NCBI GenBank assembly: GCA_016946835.1
Contig: JACVTC010000020.1
Coordinates: forward strand, 931,001-995,000
Length of the DNA stretch: 64,000 nt
Direction: 5' to 3'
From: Neocallimastix lanati (nom. inval.)
Lineage: Eukaryota; Neocallimastigomycota; Neocallimastigomycetes; Neocallimastigales; Neocallimastigaceae
Below the pieces are notes generated by a model. That model searched no databases. It was given only the letters and a program-made list of their open reading frames with translations, and was not told the origin of the DNA. Shown in pieces: positions 10,914-23,107 of this stretch. The position numbers and the translations under genes were made by a program. Every line of letters begins with the position of its first letter. The first letter of the stretch is position 1.

Positions 10914-12176
10914 ATGAGTAATTCAGGTTATATGAAAATTAACACTGAAATTGATATTCAAGAATGTATAATTGAAAATAATATAAATGGTAATTCAAGT
11001 AATGATGAAAATGATATTACCCTAACAGATAATAGTATAACTATAAGGGATAGTCTTGATGATAATGAAGTAAGGTTAGAATCTATTATTAAACAGGAAC
11101 AAAAACCAAAAAGAGTTTATTGGGTAGATTGGCTTAGAGTTTTTGCTAGTATGTTAGTAGTTTATATTCATTGTTCCGGAATTGCATTAAAACCTAGGAA
11201 ACTTTTTTCATATAATTGGAATGTATTATTTTTCCATAATAGTATACCGAGACCGGCTGTTCCATTATTTTTAATGATTAGTGGAATATTTTTTTTAAAT
11301 CCAAAGAGAAAATTATCTTATAAAAAACTCTATAAAAAGAATGTAGTACGTTTAATAAAATGTTATGTAGTGTGGGTTTTATATTATAAAATTATAAATA
11401 CATATATAATCAATTATACCGGTCGTAAATATGTTTTTAATATGGATCTAGTGAAACAAGCATTGAAAAATATTATAACAATAAGAACTCATGAGCATTT
11501 ATGGTATTTAAGAACAGCATTATATCTTTATATTCTAACACCTCTTTTCAGAATAATTTCAGCTAGAAAAAAACTTGCTTGGATGATAACAATTTTCTTT
11601 ATCATATTTACACAATTTATACCAACTGTTTTTTATTATCCTTTAGACAAAAAAAATTCAGTACATCATATATTAGATATAACAGGAAACATTAGTTTTG
11701 GGGTATATTTCTTTATGGGTTATTTATTATATGATTATACATTCTCCAAAAGGATTTATGTATACCTTATTGAATTGATAGGATTTGCTAGTATATTTTT
11801 AACAATACATTTGAGATTTATGGCTTGTCACCGTAAGAATAAAGAGAATAATGATTTTGGTTCTACTGAATCCTTTAATGTCGCACTTTCAGCTTATGGT
11901 ATTTTTACATTTTTCCAATACACGGTTAATGATAGAATTGAACCATTAATGAAAAAAAGAAATATCAAAAAAGTTATAATGAAAATGTCTGAATGTTCAT
12001 TTGGTGTCTATTTAACTCATATGACAGTTTATCATTTCTTTTATCGTATAGGATTACATTCACAGACTTTTAATCCTGTATGGTGGGTAATTGTTTATTC
12101 AGCCTTAGTTTATGTATTTTCGTTTATTTTAACGTTCCTTTTAAGAAAAATACCATTCGTTAAATCAATTATATAA
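10914..12176 (+). CDS. Acyltransferase family 3 membrane protein
   Basis: Intron-free protein of 420 residues. The first 65 or so are acidic and hydrophilic, probably cytosolic. The rest is a multi-pass membrane acyltransferase-3 (PF01757-type) domain: VDWLRVFASMLVVYIHC at 71-87 with the family's conserved Arg and His86, LMISGIFF at 120-127, HLWYLRTALYLYILTPL at 195-211, and FGVYLTHM near the C-terminus. Such enzymes move acyl groups, usually acetyl, onto sugars or lipids across a membrane. The motif wording resembles bacterial polysaccharide O-acetyltransferases more than the usual fungal relatives, and there are no introns, so acquisition from gut bacteria is plausible but unproven. The substrate cannot be told from sequence. 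Start chosen as the first ATG of the frame, in an A-rich context. Confidence 0.85.
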   Translation: MSNSGYMKINTEIDIQECIIENNINGNSSNDENDITLTDNSITIRDSLDDNEVRLESIIKQEQKPKRVYWVDWLRVFASMLVVYIHCSGIALKPRKLFSYNWNVLFFHNSIPRPAVPLFLMISGIFFLNPKRKLSYKKLYKKNVVRLIKCYVVWVLYYKIINTYIINYTGRKYVFNMDLVKQALKNIITIRTHEHLWYLRTALYLYILTPLFRIISARKKLAWMITIFFIIFTQFIPTVFYYPLDKKNSVHHILDITGNISFGVYFFMGYLLYDYTFSKRIYVYLIELIGFASIFLTIHLRFMACHRKNKENNDFGSTESFNVALSAYGIFTFFQYTVNDRIEPLMKKRNIKKVIMKMSECSFGVYLTHMTVYHFFYRIGLHSQTFNPVWWVIVYSALVYVFSFILTFLLRKIPFVKSII

Positions 12177-13002
12177 TTTCATATATAATATTATTATTTT
12201 TTTTTAAAAAAAAAAAAAAAAAAAAAAGAATTATGCATAAAATCAAATATATAAATACATAATATAAACTATTTATAATTTATTTTATATGTGATATACA
12301 TTTTTTTTTTTTTTAAAAAAAAAAATAAAAATAAATTATAAATTATTTAAACTATCTATTTAATTTTTTAAATATATATATATATTATATATATTTAAAA
12401 TAGACGAATATCATAAAATAAAAACATATATATTATCAAATCAAGTTACTATCATAAATAAAATTATATTAAATAAAAAATCATAAATATTTATGTATAG
12501 TAAAATAATAATATGAGAATAAATAAATAAATATATAATATATAATATGTTTATTATTTATTATTAAAATAAACAAATAATAAATAATAAATAATAAATA
12601 ATTAAATAAATAAAAATAGATTAATCGATAAATAAAAGGACACTATTTAAGTTATAAATAAATTTTTGAAATTTTGTAATATTATGTTTAGTAAAATAAT
12701 AATAATACAAGAATAAATGAATATTAAAATAAATAAAGAATAAAAAATAAATAAAGAATAAAAAATAAATAAAAAATAAAAAATAAATAAAAAATAAAAA
12801 ATAAGTAAAGAATAAAAAATAAATAAAAAATAAAAAATAAATAAAAAATAAAAAATAAATAAAAAATAAAAAATAAATAAAAAATAAAAAATAAATAATG
12901 AATAAATAATGAATAAAAAATAAATAAAGAATAAAAAATAAGTAAAGAATAAAAAATAAGTAAAGAATAAAAAATAAATAAAGAATAAAAAATAAGTAAA
13001 GA

Positions 13003-13046
<44 letters not shown>

Positions 13047-13312
13047 AAATAAAAAAAAAAAATAAACTATAAAAATTATATTAAAATATTTTTAAAATTA
13101 CAAATAAAATATTAAAATTTTGGAATTTAATTATATATGAATATAAATTAACAATAAATTGGTTAAGCAATACATTGATTATTCATAAAACAAAGACATG
13201 CTACTAATTTATATAAATCTATAATTTTAAAATCATTAACAAGTTATTTTAAAATATGTTTTAATTTTTCTAATTATTATTTCTATAACAAATAATAGCT
13301 ACTAAAATAATA
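12177..13312. other. Intergenic DNA dominated by simple repeats
   Basis: After the acyltransferase there are poly-A/T tracts, then AT-rich DNA. No coding frame is supported. Confidence 0.6.
12730..13010. repeat. AATAAA-type minisatellite
   Basis: Tandem 17-18-base units reading AATAAAGAATAAAAAAT or AATAAAAAATAAAAAAT, with variants carrying AAGTAAAG. It runs into a long poly-A tract at about 13010-13044. Confidence 0.85.
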
Positions 13313-13455
13313 CTGTAGGAACCTGTAGAAGTTTCTCATATGATTTGGGATAGTATGAGATATTTACTACGCAGTATCTATACACCATGATCTTCTCTAT
13401 TAGTAGTTCATATTAGCAGCTATAGTTAAGAAGAACTACTAACATACACATGCCA
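13313..13455. other. GC-richer block with two hairpins
   Basis: Within very AT-rich DNA this block holds TCTCATA...TATGAGA (about 13335-13362) and AGTAGTTC...GAACTACT (about 13402-13441). No frame continues through it. It could be a decayed mobile-element fragment or a structured RNA remnant; neither can be shown. Confidence 0.35.
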
Positions 13456-13541
13456 ATTATTGATTATTGAATAATCTTATTTTATCACTATTTAATATAT
13501 GTAATATAAATAATAATAAATAATAAATAAATAATAAATAA

Positions 13542-14323
13542 GGAAATAGTGCATTTTGAAACGTAGAGTATTTTCGTATGTGGCGTATTTTTTAATAATT
13601 AAATAAATAATAAATATTCTTTTTTATATATAATTTATTAATATTCAATTGTAAAAGTAATTTTTTTAAAAAAAATTTTTTTATAATTCTTTTTTAATAG
13701 AATATATTATTATTTCTTTTGAAATAATTATTTAATAATATTCAGTTGTAAAAATATATTATTATTTCTTTTAAGATAATAATGTATATTTAAACTCTTA
13801 TTTATATAAAAATATTAAAATTTTTAGTTAATTAAAAAATCTTTTTTAAGAATTATTTTAATTAATTGTAATTCGACAAATTACATTGATCATTTTCATT
13901 TGGTCTTTTTTTTTATCAGTTAGTCTTAATTTTTTTGGTTATTTGTATCTAATAATTTATTCCAATTAATGTGTGTATATAAAAGTAAAAAATATGTATA
14001 TTATTATTTTTATAAACATATGTATTTCTTTTTTTTTATTACATACTTAAATATATTTATTTTATTTTATTTTATTATATTTTTTTAATTACATATTTAA
14101 ATATATTCATTACAATTTTTATTTATTATTCAATTATTTTCAATTATATATTTAAATATGTTTTCTACATTTTTTTTATTTATTTAATTATATATTTAAT
14201 TTTTTAATTATTTATATTTTATTTATGATTGTATAGAAAATCTCCAAAATGTATGGCTTTATTTTAAAAATATTATAAGCCATATTTCGAAATGCACACT
14301 CCCCTGCGAAATGAACTACATTC
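13542..14323. mobile_element. Non-autonomous MULE-like element (about 0.78 kb)
   Basis: Begins GGAAATAGTGCATTTTGAAACG and ends GCGAAATGAACTACATTC; inverted, the right end reads GAATGTAGTTCATTTCGC, so the termini are imperfect inverted repeats. Subterminal blocks (ATGTGGCG on the left; GCCATATTTCGAAATGCAC on the right) echo the GCATTTCGCCA and GTGGCG motifs of the complete MULE. AATAAATAATAAATAA flanks both sides but is too simple to be proof of a target duplication. There is no open frame inside, only diverged internal repeats around TATTCAATTGTAAAA and TATTATTATTTCTTTT. Confidence 0.6.
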
Positions 14324-14524
14324 AATAAATAATAAATAATTGATAACTGCTTAATAATTATACCGTATATTTATTCATATTATTTTATATATTTATTTAT
14401 TATGTAATTTATTAAAATGTACTTGTAATTATGTTTTAGTTTATACGTTTATTTTATATTGTATAAATTTATGTTAACAATCATTTTAATTATTTTATGT
14501 AATTTTTATATAAATAACAAATGT

Positions 14525-15100
14525 ATTCATGTGATATACGTTCTATAAAATATCATGAATGTAGTATCTACTTCTCTCCTCGTTAACCATAATATTTTCG
14601 TATTATAATATTAAATAAATAAACAACATATATCAGATTAAGAGTCTAATAGTAACATATACTTTAGGTAATTATTTATTAAATGTTTATTCGGCTTTTT
14701 TATCCCCAAACTTTGATCCAGCATTAGAAATGGATGATGAAGAAGATGATGAGGATGAAGAAGGGTTAATTCTTCCAGTTCATGAGGATGATGAATTTAA
14801 ACTATTTGTTAGAAAACTTCCAAATTTTAAATTTTGGTAAAAACTATTATTTTTTTAAATTAATATTTTAATAATTTATATAATAAATTAAATATATATA
14901 TATATATATAATAATGATGATGATGATAATGATAATATGAATAATAATAATAAATAATAAATAATATTAAATAATAATAAATAATAAATATTTAATTTAG
15001 GCATACAGCAACTAGAGCTACTCTTTTAGAATTATTTTGTACCATCTTGGAATTTTCAGATATTTCTGTATTTTGGCCAATATGCTTTATGAAAAAATAA
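14525..15100 (+). pseudogene. RER1: Broken copy of RER1 (Golgi-to-ER retrieval receptor)
   Basis: Two exons with intact GT-AG joins survive (14668-14836 and 15001-15100). They encode GNYLLNVYSAFLSPNFDP, an acidic stretch, FVRKLPNFKFWHTATRATLL and SVFWPICFM. They match the centre of RER1 (LNLFIAFLSPK, RRLPEFKFWHAATK, FWPILVMYF). The frame then ends with Lys-Lys-stop in place of the last membrane span and cytosolic tail. Upstream, about 14525-14585 resembles the preceding exon (VYMIRVYLL region) but has an in-frame stop. The first membrane spans are missing. RER1 returns escaped ER membrane proteins from the cis-Golgi; this copy cannot encode the roughly 190-residue protein. A functional copy is expected elsewhere. 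Confidence 0.75.
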
Positions 15101-16007
15101 AAATAAAAATAAAATAAAAAAATTAAAAAAACAAAATAATTTATTAAATATTAATTTCTAGAAAATAAAAAATAAATATATATATAACAATAGTATTGTA
15201 TACTAACTATAAATTTATTATTTATTTATTCATTCATTTTACATCTTATCTTGAAACATATTATTTTCATTAAGGAATAATTTTTGATAATAATAATTAT
15301 TAAAACTTTATAATTTTATTTAATGAACATTTTAAAATATAATCAAAATATAAAAAAAAAATTAAAATATTTTTATTGAAATTTTAAAATTATTATTATT
15401 ATTGGTTAATATTCGAAGGTTTTATAAAGCGATTGGATATTATTTAATTTTGAATTTTTTAAAATTTTGAAAATTTTTTTATTATATTAAGGACAACTAA
15501 GCAAAAACGTTCAAATTTACTCGTAAATATTCAGGTTATTTTAAAAAATTTTTTTTTCTTAAAATATTATTATTTAAAATTATTATTATTAACATTATTA
15601 TATTACTTTATTATTATTATTTTTTCAAAAAAAAAAATTAATTTATTTTTTTTTCCAAAAATTTATTATTTATTTATATTTTTATTTTTATTTTATTTTA
15701 TTTTTTTTTTCTTTTTTTTTAAAATTTTTATATAAAAGTATAAAGGTAACATTTCAAAATTTCATGTAAATTTAAATAACTATATGAAAATATATTCTTA
15801 TTTTTCCTCTATATTTTTTAGTTTTTAAATTTTATTTCTTTTGTATTACTACATATTTATGTTTTAAAAATATATATATAATAAATTATAAATTTTAAAT
15901 CATTTGAAATCTATTATATTTTTTAAATAAAAATGATTAATCGAAAGTAATTATTAATAAAATTTATTTAATACGATATATTTTATAAATATGATAGTAT
16001 TATTAAT
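15101..16007. other. Intergenic DNA upstream of the RMT2-like gene
   Basis: AT-rich with T-rich tracts at 15640-15730. No coding signal; should hold the RMT2 promoter and 5' UTR. Confidence 0.55.
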
Positions 16008-16873
16008 ATGACTGATACAACCACTGAAAAGATAGTCAATGATGAAAAGCAAGCTCAATTAAATCTTGAACTTGTTAAAGCTTGTGAAGAAGGAAATATC
16101 GAAAAAGTTAAAACTTTAATTGAAAATGGTGCTGACATTTTATATCAAGATGAAAAAGGTAAAACCTTACTTCATGTTGCTTGTGAAAATGGTCACAAAA
16201 ATGTTGTTGAATGCTTAATTAGAAATCATTTAGCTTGGTAAATATTATAACATATTATATTATAACAAAATTATAAATTTAGGATTAAACAATAATTATA
16301 AAAAATCAAAATTTTATTATTAAAGCATCAGTTTTATACAACAGAATTTATATTTATTGAAATATAAAACTTAAATAATAAGAAAATAAAGAAATATATT
16401 TCTCAAATTAATCAATACTAAATAAAAATAAAACAAATCCTTAATTATATAAAAAAAAAAAAATTTTTTTTTAAAGAATTTTGACACACTAAAAAATGAT
16501 TATTTTTATTAAAAAATTAAATTTATCAAATTTCAAGCAATTTTTTTAAAAATAAAACAAACTATCTTTGAGCTTATTTATCAATATAACTTGATATTTT
16601 TATTATTTCAAAATTTGATTCGTTTATTAAAAAAAACAAATCCAAAGCATTAATTAAAATTATAATCATGAAAATGTATTAATAATAGATATAAATTCAG
16701 TTGTTCAATTTTAAATTAAAAAAAAAAAAAATTTAAATTTCAAATTTCAAATTTCAAATTATTTAAACAAAAAAAAAATAAAATTAAAAATTAAAACAAG
16801 CTATATAAATAATTAGTTTTCAATATTCTTTTTTTTTTTTTAATTTTTATTATACATAAAATATTAACAAAAC

Positions 16874-16917
<44 letters not shown>

Positions 16918-17992
16918 TGTAAATTAAAATTTCTTCCAATGAAAATGAAGTATTTTTATTAAAATATTTAAACTATTTCAATGTTACACAAACCTAATTA
17001 AATGAAAAACTAATTAAATGAAAAAAATTAATTATTTATTTAATTAAATATATTTATTAATTTTTATTATTTTTTATTATAATAATTAATTAATTAGGAA
17101 TTCTGTTGATTTTGATGGTGTTAGTGCCGCTGAATATGCTAAAAAAGCAGGTCATGAAGATATTTACCAAGATTTGGTTGAAGAAGGTGTAAGAACTGAG
17201 GTTCTTCTTGCTTATTTAGTAAGTTTTTTTTTTAAAATAAAAAATAATAATAATTATGTTAATTAGAATTTTTTATTATAGATATCTTTAATTATAAAAA
17301 TAAAATTATTGTTATTTATTACTATAATTATTATTATTATTAATATATAAATGTTATTTAAAAACAAAAAATAAAAATAAAAATAAAAATAATAGGATAA
17401 TCGTGAAAAAAAACCAGAAGAAAGATTAGCTGCTTCTAATGCTGATTATTTACAACGTCCATTAAAGTATCAAGATGATAAACTTTTAGATTCCGAATTA
17501 AATGCTGTTATGATGGGTTGGGAAGCTCCAATTATGGAAAAAACTGCCAAAATACTTTGTCCAAAAGAAGGTCTTTCTGTTTTAAATATTGGTTTTGGTC
17601 TTGGTCTTATGGATGAAGCCTTACAAAAATATAAACCAGCTCACCATACTATTGTTGAAGCTCACCCAGATGGTACATATTATAAAATATATATATAAAG
17701 TTTAAATATAAATATTAAATATTATTATTAATAGTAATAGTAATATTTATTGTATTAATAATAATAATAATAATAGTCATAAGTTATTGTATAATAATCA
17801 TTAATATTAATAATGTTGATTGTAGTTGTTTAAAATAGCTATATAACTTTTAGAAGTAGTTATAGTAATAGTAGTTTTGATTATTATGATTATTATAAAA
17901 ATATAAATGAATTCATATTAGTATTTATTTTTATTTTAATTTATTTTAATATATATATATATATTTTTTATTCATATTATATATTAATATAA

Positions 17993-18030
<38 letters not shown>

Positions 18031-18459
18031 GTTAATATAGTTTATAAGCATATGTTAGAACTCGGTTGGGATAAGAGACCAGGTGTAAGAATTTTATTCG
18101 GTCGTTGGCAAGATGTTTTAGATCAAATAAAAGATCGTTTATATGATGGTATTTACTTTGATACTTTTGGTGAATATTATGATGATTTACATGAATTTAA
18201 TGATCATGTTCCAGATATGCTTAGAGATACTCCAGAAGCTACTTACTCTTTCTTTAATGGTTTAGGTGGTACTAATCCATTCTTCCATGATGTTTATTGT
18301 CGTGTTGCTAGTATTGATTTACGTAATTGTGGTCTTACTACTGAATATATTACTATGCCAATGACAGAACAAGACTCTGAAGTTATCTGGCAAGGTGTTA
18401 AGAGAAGATATTGGTCCTTACCAACTTATAATCTTCCAATTTGTCATTTTGAACTTTAA
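16008..18459 (+). CDS. RMT2: RMT2-type protein arginine N-methyltransferase with ankyrin N-terminus
   Basis: Four exons: 16008-16237, 17098-17218, 17396-17672, 18041-18459; all introns are GT-AG and the joined protein is 348 residues. Residues about 15-110 form ankyrin repeats (LVKACEEGNIEKVKTLIENG, GKTLLHVACENGHKNVVECL, GVSAAEYAKKAGHEDIYQDL). The methyltransferase follows: MMGWEAPIM, the S-adenosylmethionine loop VLNIGFGLGLMD, then YDGIYFDTFGEYYDDL and TYSFFNGLGG. This order is the hallmark of yeast Rmt2, which methylates the delta-nitrogen of an arginine in ribosomal protein L12. The same substrate is inferred here. Intron 1 is long (860 bp) for this window; the others are about 180-370 bp. 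The first ATG starts the frame and no alternative is in phase. Confidence 0.92.
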
Positions 18460-18573
18460 AATACGTTAAAATCATAGCCTATTAATATATACATATAAGT
18501 AACTTTAAGAAAATAATATATATATTATATATAGTTTTTCTTATACTTTTCATTTTAATTTTTTTATTTTTTT

Positions 18574-18608
<35 letters not shown>

Positions 18609-19690
18609 TTGAATACAAATATTAAATTTTTTTTTATCATATTTTATCATATACAAAATTATCTCCTTTTTTTTTGTATTTTTAATACATATATATTTGT
18701 AAGAAATGATTAAAAAAATATTTTTTAATTTGTATTAAAATTATTATTATCGAATAGAATATAAATATATGTCAAAAATAAATAAAAATAAAAATAAAAA
18801 TAATACGCTTTATTTAAAAATATTATTAATTTGATTATATATTATTATATTAATGAAAAGCTGTTATTGTTGTTTTTCTGACAGATTATAACATGTTTTT
18901 GAATATTTATATTAAGTAAAAGTAATTTTAATCTTTTTTTTTTTTTTTAGCCATAAAAAATGATAATTTTAATATAATTCTGGGGAAATAAATTTTATTT
19001 ATAACTAGATATAATAATGAATATATTAATAGTTATTTGAGTAATAATGAAAGACTCAGTTCCAATATATTTAAATACAATTAATATACCAATTTTATTC
19101 ATTTCTTAATTAATAATTTAAATTATATATATAATATGTTTTTAAAATATATATATATTTTTGTAACTCATTAAAATTTTTTTAATATCCACTCTATCAT
19201 TAATCAAATTTATAATAGAGTTTATATATAAAAAAAAGTATTTACATATTTTAAAGGTAAATAAAATCAATAAAATCTAAAATGATAGATTTTTTTTAGA
19301 ATAAGATTAATATATTAAAAATATATATATATATATTTGTTTAGCATATTATTATCCATGAAATATTTTGATTATTTTATATTTATATTATATTTTAAGA
19401 AGAAATATTGAAAACTTTTTAATACATATAACATAATATATATTATTCTGAATATAAAAAAAAATAAAATAAAATAAAATAAAATAAATAAGCATACATT
19501 ATTATATTATATAATTTTTAAATAATTAAAAAAAGGAAATTATAAAAATTAATAGTAATACTATTTATTCTTATTTAATTTATATATATAAATATATAAA
19601 TTTACATTTAAATTATTTAATATTTTATAATTAATTAAAGCCAATGTAATATTCTTCATATATTTCAATTTAATCAAATAAAATAACTTA
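18460..19690. other. AT-rich intergenic DNA
   Basis: Contains the RMT2 3' UTR, AT repeats and AAAAT-type repeats (about 19460-19490). A short stretch at 19337-19362 (AGCATATTATTATCCATGAAAT) recurs with one change near 36370. No gene is seen. Confidence 0.55.
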
Positions 19691-20815
19691 GTCAATTCCA
19701 TGTCCTGGAATTGATTAGGGTTAGGACATGAAATTCTCGGATTTTGAAAAGCTCTTCGATACTGTATACCGATAAACAATGGAATTACAATGTTCAGAAT
19801 TCTTCTTCAATTAATACTCTTCTTATGAATCAACTGATCTAAGAGGATCTTTCAAAACGTCCCAATGACAATGATAGTTTGGATAATTTAACAAAGGAAA
19901 ATGAGGATATTTGACAAAAATATAAACGAGTAATGAAGAATGCCAAAGCCAACATTCTCTCAATAAAAATAATGAAATTAGCCAATAAATACGATGAAAT
20001 TAAACTTGATTCTAAGCAAGAAGTCATTGATGTATTCATAAATTTTATCCATTCAAAATACGAAGAATTCCATATGTCAAATATGAATAGTAGTGAAATA
20101 GTCATTACCGCCTTCCAAAATATTTCTTTAGATATTTATTCATATGAATGTTTTAGGATTTTTGGTCATAATAATTCGAGTGAATCTAGTAAAAATATAT
20201 ATTATGATGATATAAATTCCACCGAAAGAAAAGGGAAATTAAATTATCCTAAGTTACTATTCTCATGAAGACATCTTGTGAAATGAATTTAACTTGCTTG
20301 AAAATATAGAAATGTTCTTCTATCTTAGTAACTACTCTATAAAGAGACAAAACATATTGCTAAAAAATTTTAATGAGTGTTGACATTTAACCAAATATCG
20401 CAATAAGATTTCTTATAAATTGAGTTGTGTATACGTTGTAAGTTAAATATCCTGGTTGCTCTCTGCTGCTTCTCTTCTAAAATTTTTATGAACATTCAAC
20501 TGGGATCCTTCTGTTCGTAGTTACGTCTTGGATATTATCAAAGTCACCCTTCAAAGTAATAATTCTTCCATGATCTTCTTTATTCATTTTATGGGAGAAG
20601 TAGAACTCCTAAGTAATTGTATTAATATTATGGTGAAAGATTATATCAAATGTATTGATACTCCGGAACATATAAAGATGAAATATGGTAATATGTACAT
20701 TTTTGATGTTCATACAAACAATAGGCAGGACATTAGAATGAATTCCTCAAGTCCTACAAAATATATATCAAATGAATTGATAATAAAAATTATAAAATTA
20801 AATGTCAAAAATTAA
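19691..20815 (+). pseudogene. Disrupted coding region of unknown family
   Basis: GC-richer than its flanks, with long coding-like stretches broken by stops. One frame from about 19770 to 20268 is open except for two stops (after MNQLI and after ENEDI); it includes KANILSIKIMKLANKYDEI and ISLDIYSYECFRIFGHNNSS. A second block at about 20490-20815, in another frame, includes WDPSVRSYVLDIIKV, FFIHFMGEVELLSNC and YGNMYIFDVHTNNRQDI. The segment between has several stops. I do not recognise the family. The two blocks probably belonged to one protein that has accumulated frameshifts. Unrecognised introns are possible but would not remove the in-exon stops. Confidence 0.45.
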
Positions 20816-21109
20816 ATATTAATAAATTATAATAATAAATAATTAGAATATAGAGTATTTAATAAATATAATAATAAATAAATGTAATAATAAATAATAA
20901 ATAATATAAAAAAAAGAATAATAATTATTACTATTTAAAAAAGGAGAATTATTGCTAATTCAATATTATATAATTTTTGTTAAGCTAATATTATTTTTTT
21001 TTATCATTTTATAAATATTACATTAAGAAATATATAATAATATTAATCCAATTAATAACTAATATTTTTTTTATAAAAAATCTTTATTAATAAATAAATA
21101 TTTAAAATT

Positions 21110-21151
<42 letters not shown>

Positions 21152-22886
21152 AATCTATTAAAATTGAAAAATAAACTATTAAAGGATTAGAAATATAATA
21201 AAATAGTATATATTATATTATGTATTTAATAAAATTATTAATTAATAAAATAATATATATAATATATATTATACTTACAATTATAATAATTCTACTTTAT
21301 TATTAAAATTAAATTATAATTAGAGATAATAGCTATTAACTAAGATTGATTTATATATATTTAATATACCTAATTAATAATAATATTTTTATGGATAATT
21401 ACAATTATTGATATGATTTTTATTTATCTACTATTTATTTATTTATTATTATTTATTTATTATTTATTATTTATTATTTATTATTTATTATTTATTATTT
21501 ATTATTTATTATTTATTATTTATTATTTATTATTTTATTATTTATTATTTATTATTTATTATTTATTATTTATTATTTATTATTTATTATTTATTATTAT
21601 TTATTATTATTTATTATTTATTATTTATTATTATTTATTATTTATTATTTATTATTTATTATTTATTATTATTTATTATATTAAATAGGAATTTTTTACG
21701 AAATTAAAATTAAATTTACTCTTTTATTTATAAAATATTTTTATTTAATTTTCAAATTTAGGAATAAATATTATTGGTTAATAATAAATATATTAATAAA
21801 ATATTTTTACAAATTAAGTAAATAATGTTAGTTTTAATGGATAAATTATATTGTACATTTTTTATATTGAATAAATCCTTTAATTAAAAAAAAGTTGGAT
21901 GATATTATATTAATTAATGATAAATTTTTTTCACACATTTAACCACTTTCTTAACTTTTATTCTTCAAAATAAATATTAATAATTAGTTTATTTATTTAA
22001 CATATAAAATAAGATAATATTATTTTAATATATAATTATTTTTAAATATCCTCTATATTTATTATGGAAAGTGCTAAATAAAAAAGAAATAATAAAATAA
22101 ATAAATAAATAAATAATTTTTTAGTAATTTTGAGTAAATTTTAAGTAAATATGAAATAATATATATATATTTAGTTTATTTCAAATTGCTTTTAAGAATG
22201 TTTATATTATTAATGATTAAGTATGATTAGATTTTAACTGATTTTTTTTGGTTTTGTATTAAATCCATTATATATATATATATTTTTTAATCATTAATTT
22301 TGAATGAAAATATATTGTTTCTCCAAAATAAAATGTAAAAATTATAAACAAAATAATATGGCATTTTATTTTGGAATATATTTTAATTTTGAATTAAAAT
22401 ATATTTATTTTTTATTATATAATCAATAAACATATCTTTTGATTATTTTCATTGATTTAAAGTAATGTTTTTCAGGTTAATTAATTTATTTCCTTTATTT
22501 ATATACATATCTTTTTTTTTTTTTTTTTTTTTTTAATTTTTGCTTATTTTTATTATAACGGAATATAAAAAATTAAAGTTTTTAATAAACACTTGTTATT
22601 TATCCTACAGTACAATTTTTATCAGTAGTAAAAAAAAATTTTTAAATGGGAAATATATATTTTATTTAAAGGATTTTTTTACGAAACTAATAAATATAAT
22701 ATAAAAAATTCTAAAAGTATTTAATTATTTTAATTATAATATATATATAATATATTATTATAACTATACATCTTTATATTATAATGAATTTTATTTTTTT
22801 AATAAAACTTAAATTTTTTTTAAAAAATTTTCGTGTAACCAATAATAATTAATAAAAATTTTAAAAATTTTAAAATTTGTTTAAAG
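20816..22886. other. Intergenic DNA with simple repeats, upstream of the PFL gene
   Basis: Poly-T of about 33 bases at 21114-21147, AT-rich DNA elsewhere, and further T tracts near 22510. No coding signal. Confidence 0.55.
21425..21685. repeat. (TTATTTA/TTATTA)n simple-repeat tract
   Basis: About 260 bases of near-perfect TTATTTA and TTATTATTTA units. The open frame through it is an artefact of the repeat. Confidence 0.9.
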
Positions 22887-22895
22887 TATATAAAG
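22887..22895 (+). promoter_or_regulatory. Candidate TATA element of the PFL gene
   Basis: TATATAAAG lies 213 bases upstream of the PFL start codon, in a slightly less repetitive context (GTATATAAAGACC). In DNA this AT-rich a TATA match alone is weak evidence. Confidence 0.3.
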
Positions 22896-23107
22896 ACCAA
22901 AAAAAATTTATTTTTTTTTTATTCATCATCAAAATAAATAAATATATTTTAAAATATTAATTAAAATTAATAATTAAAAAAAGTAATTTTTAAAATCATA
23001 AAGAATTTATTTTTATTAATAATAATTCTTTATATATACCATTTTATAAATAATTCTTTTTCTATATAACATTTAATAATAAAATAGTTTATTAAAAAAA
23101 AATTAAA

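Noticed and set aside
19839..20105. Minus-strand 88-residue frame
   Set aside because: Opposite the plus-strand coding-like remnant, which has better codon character over a longer stretch.
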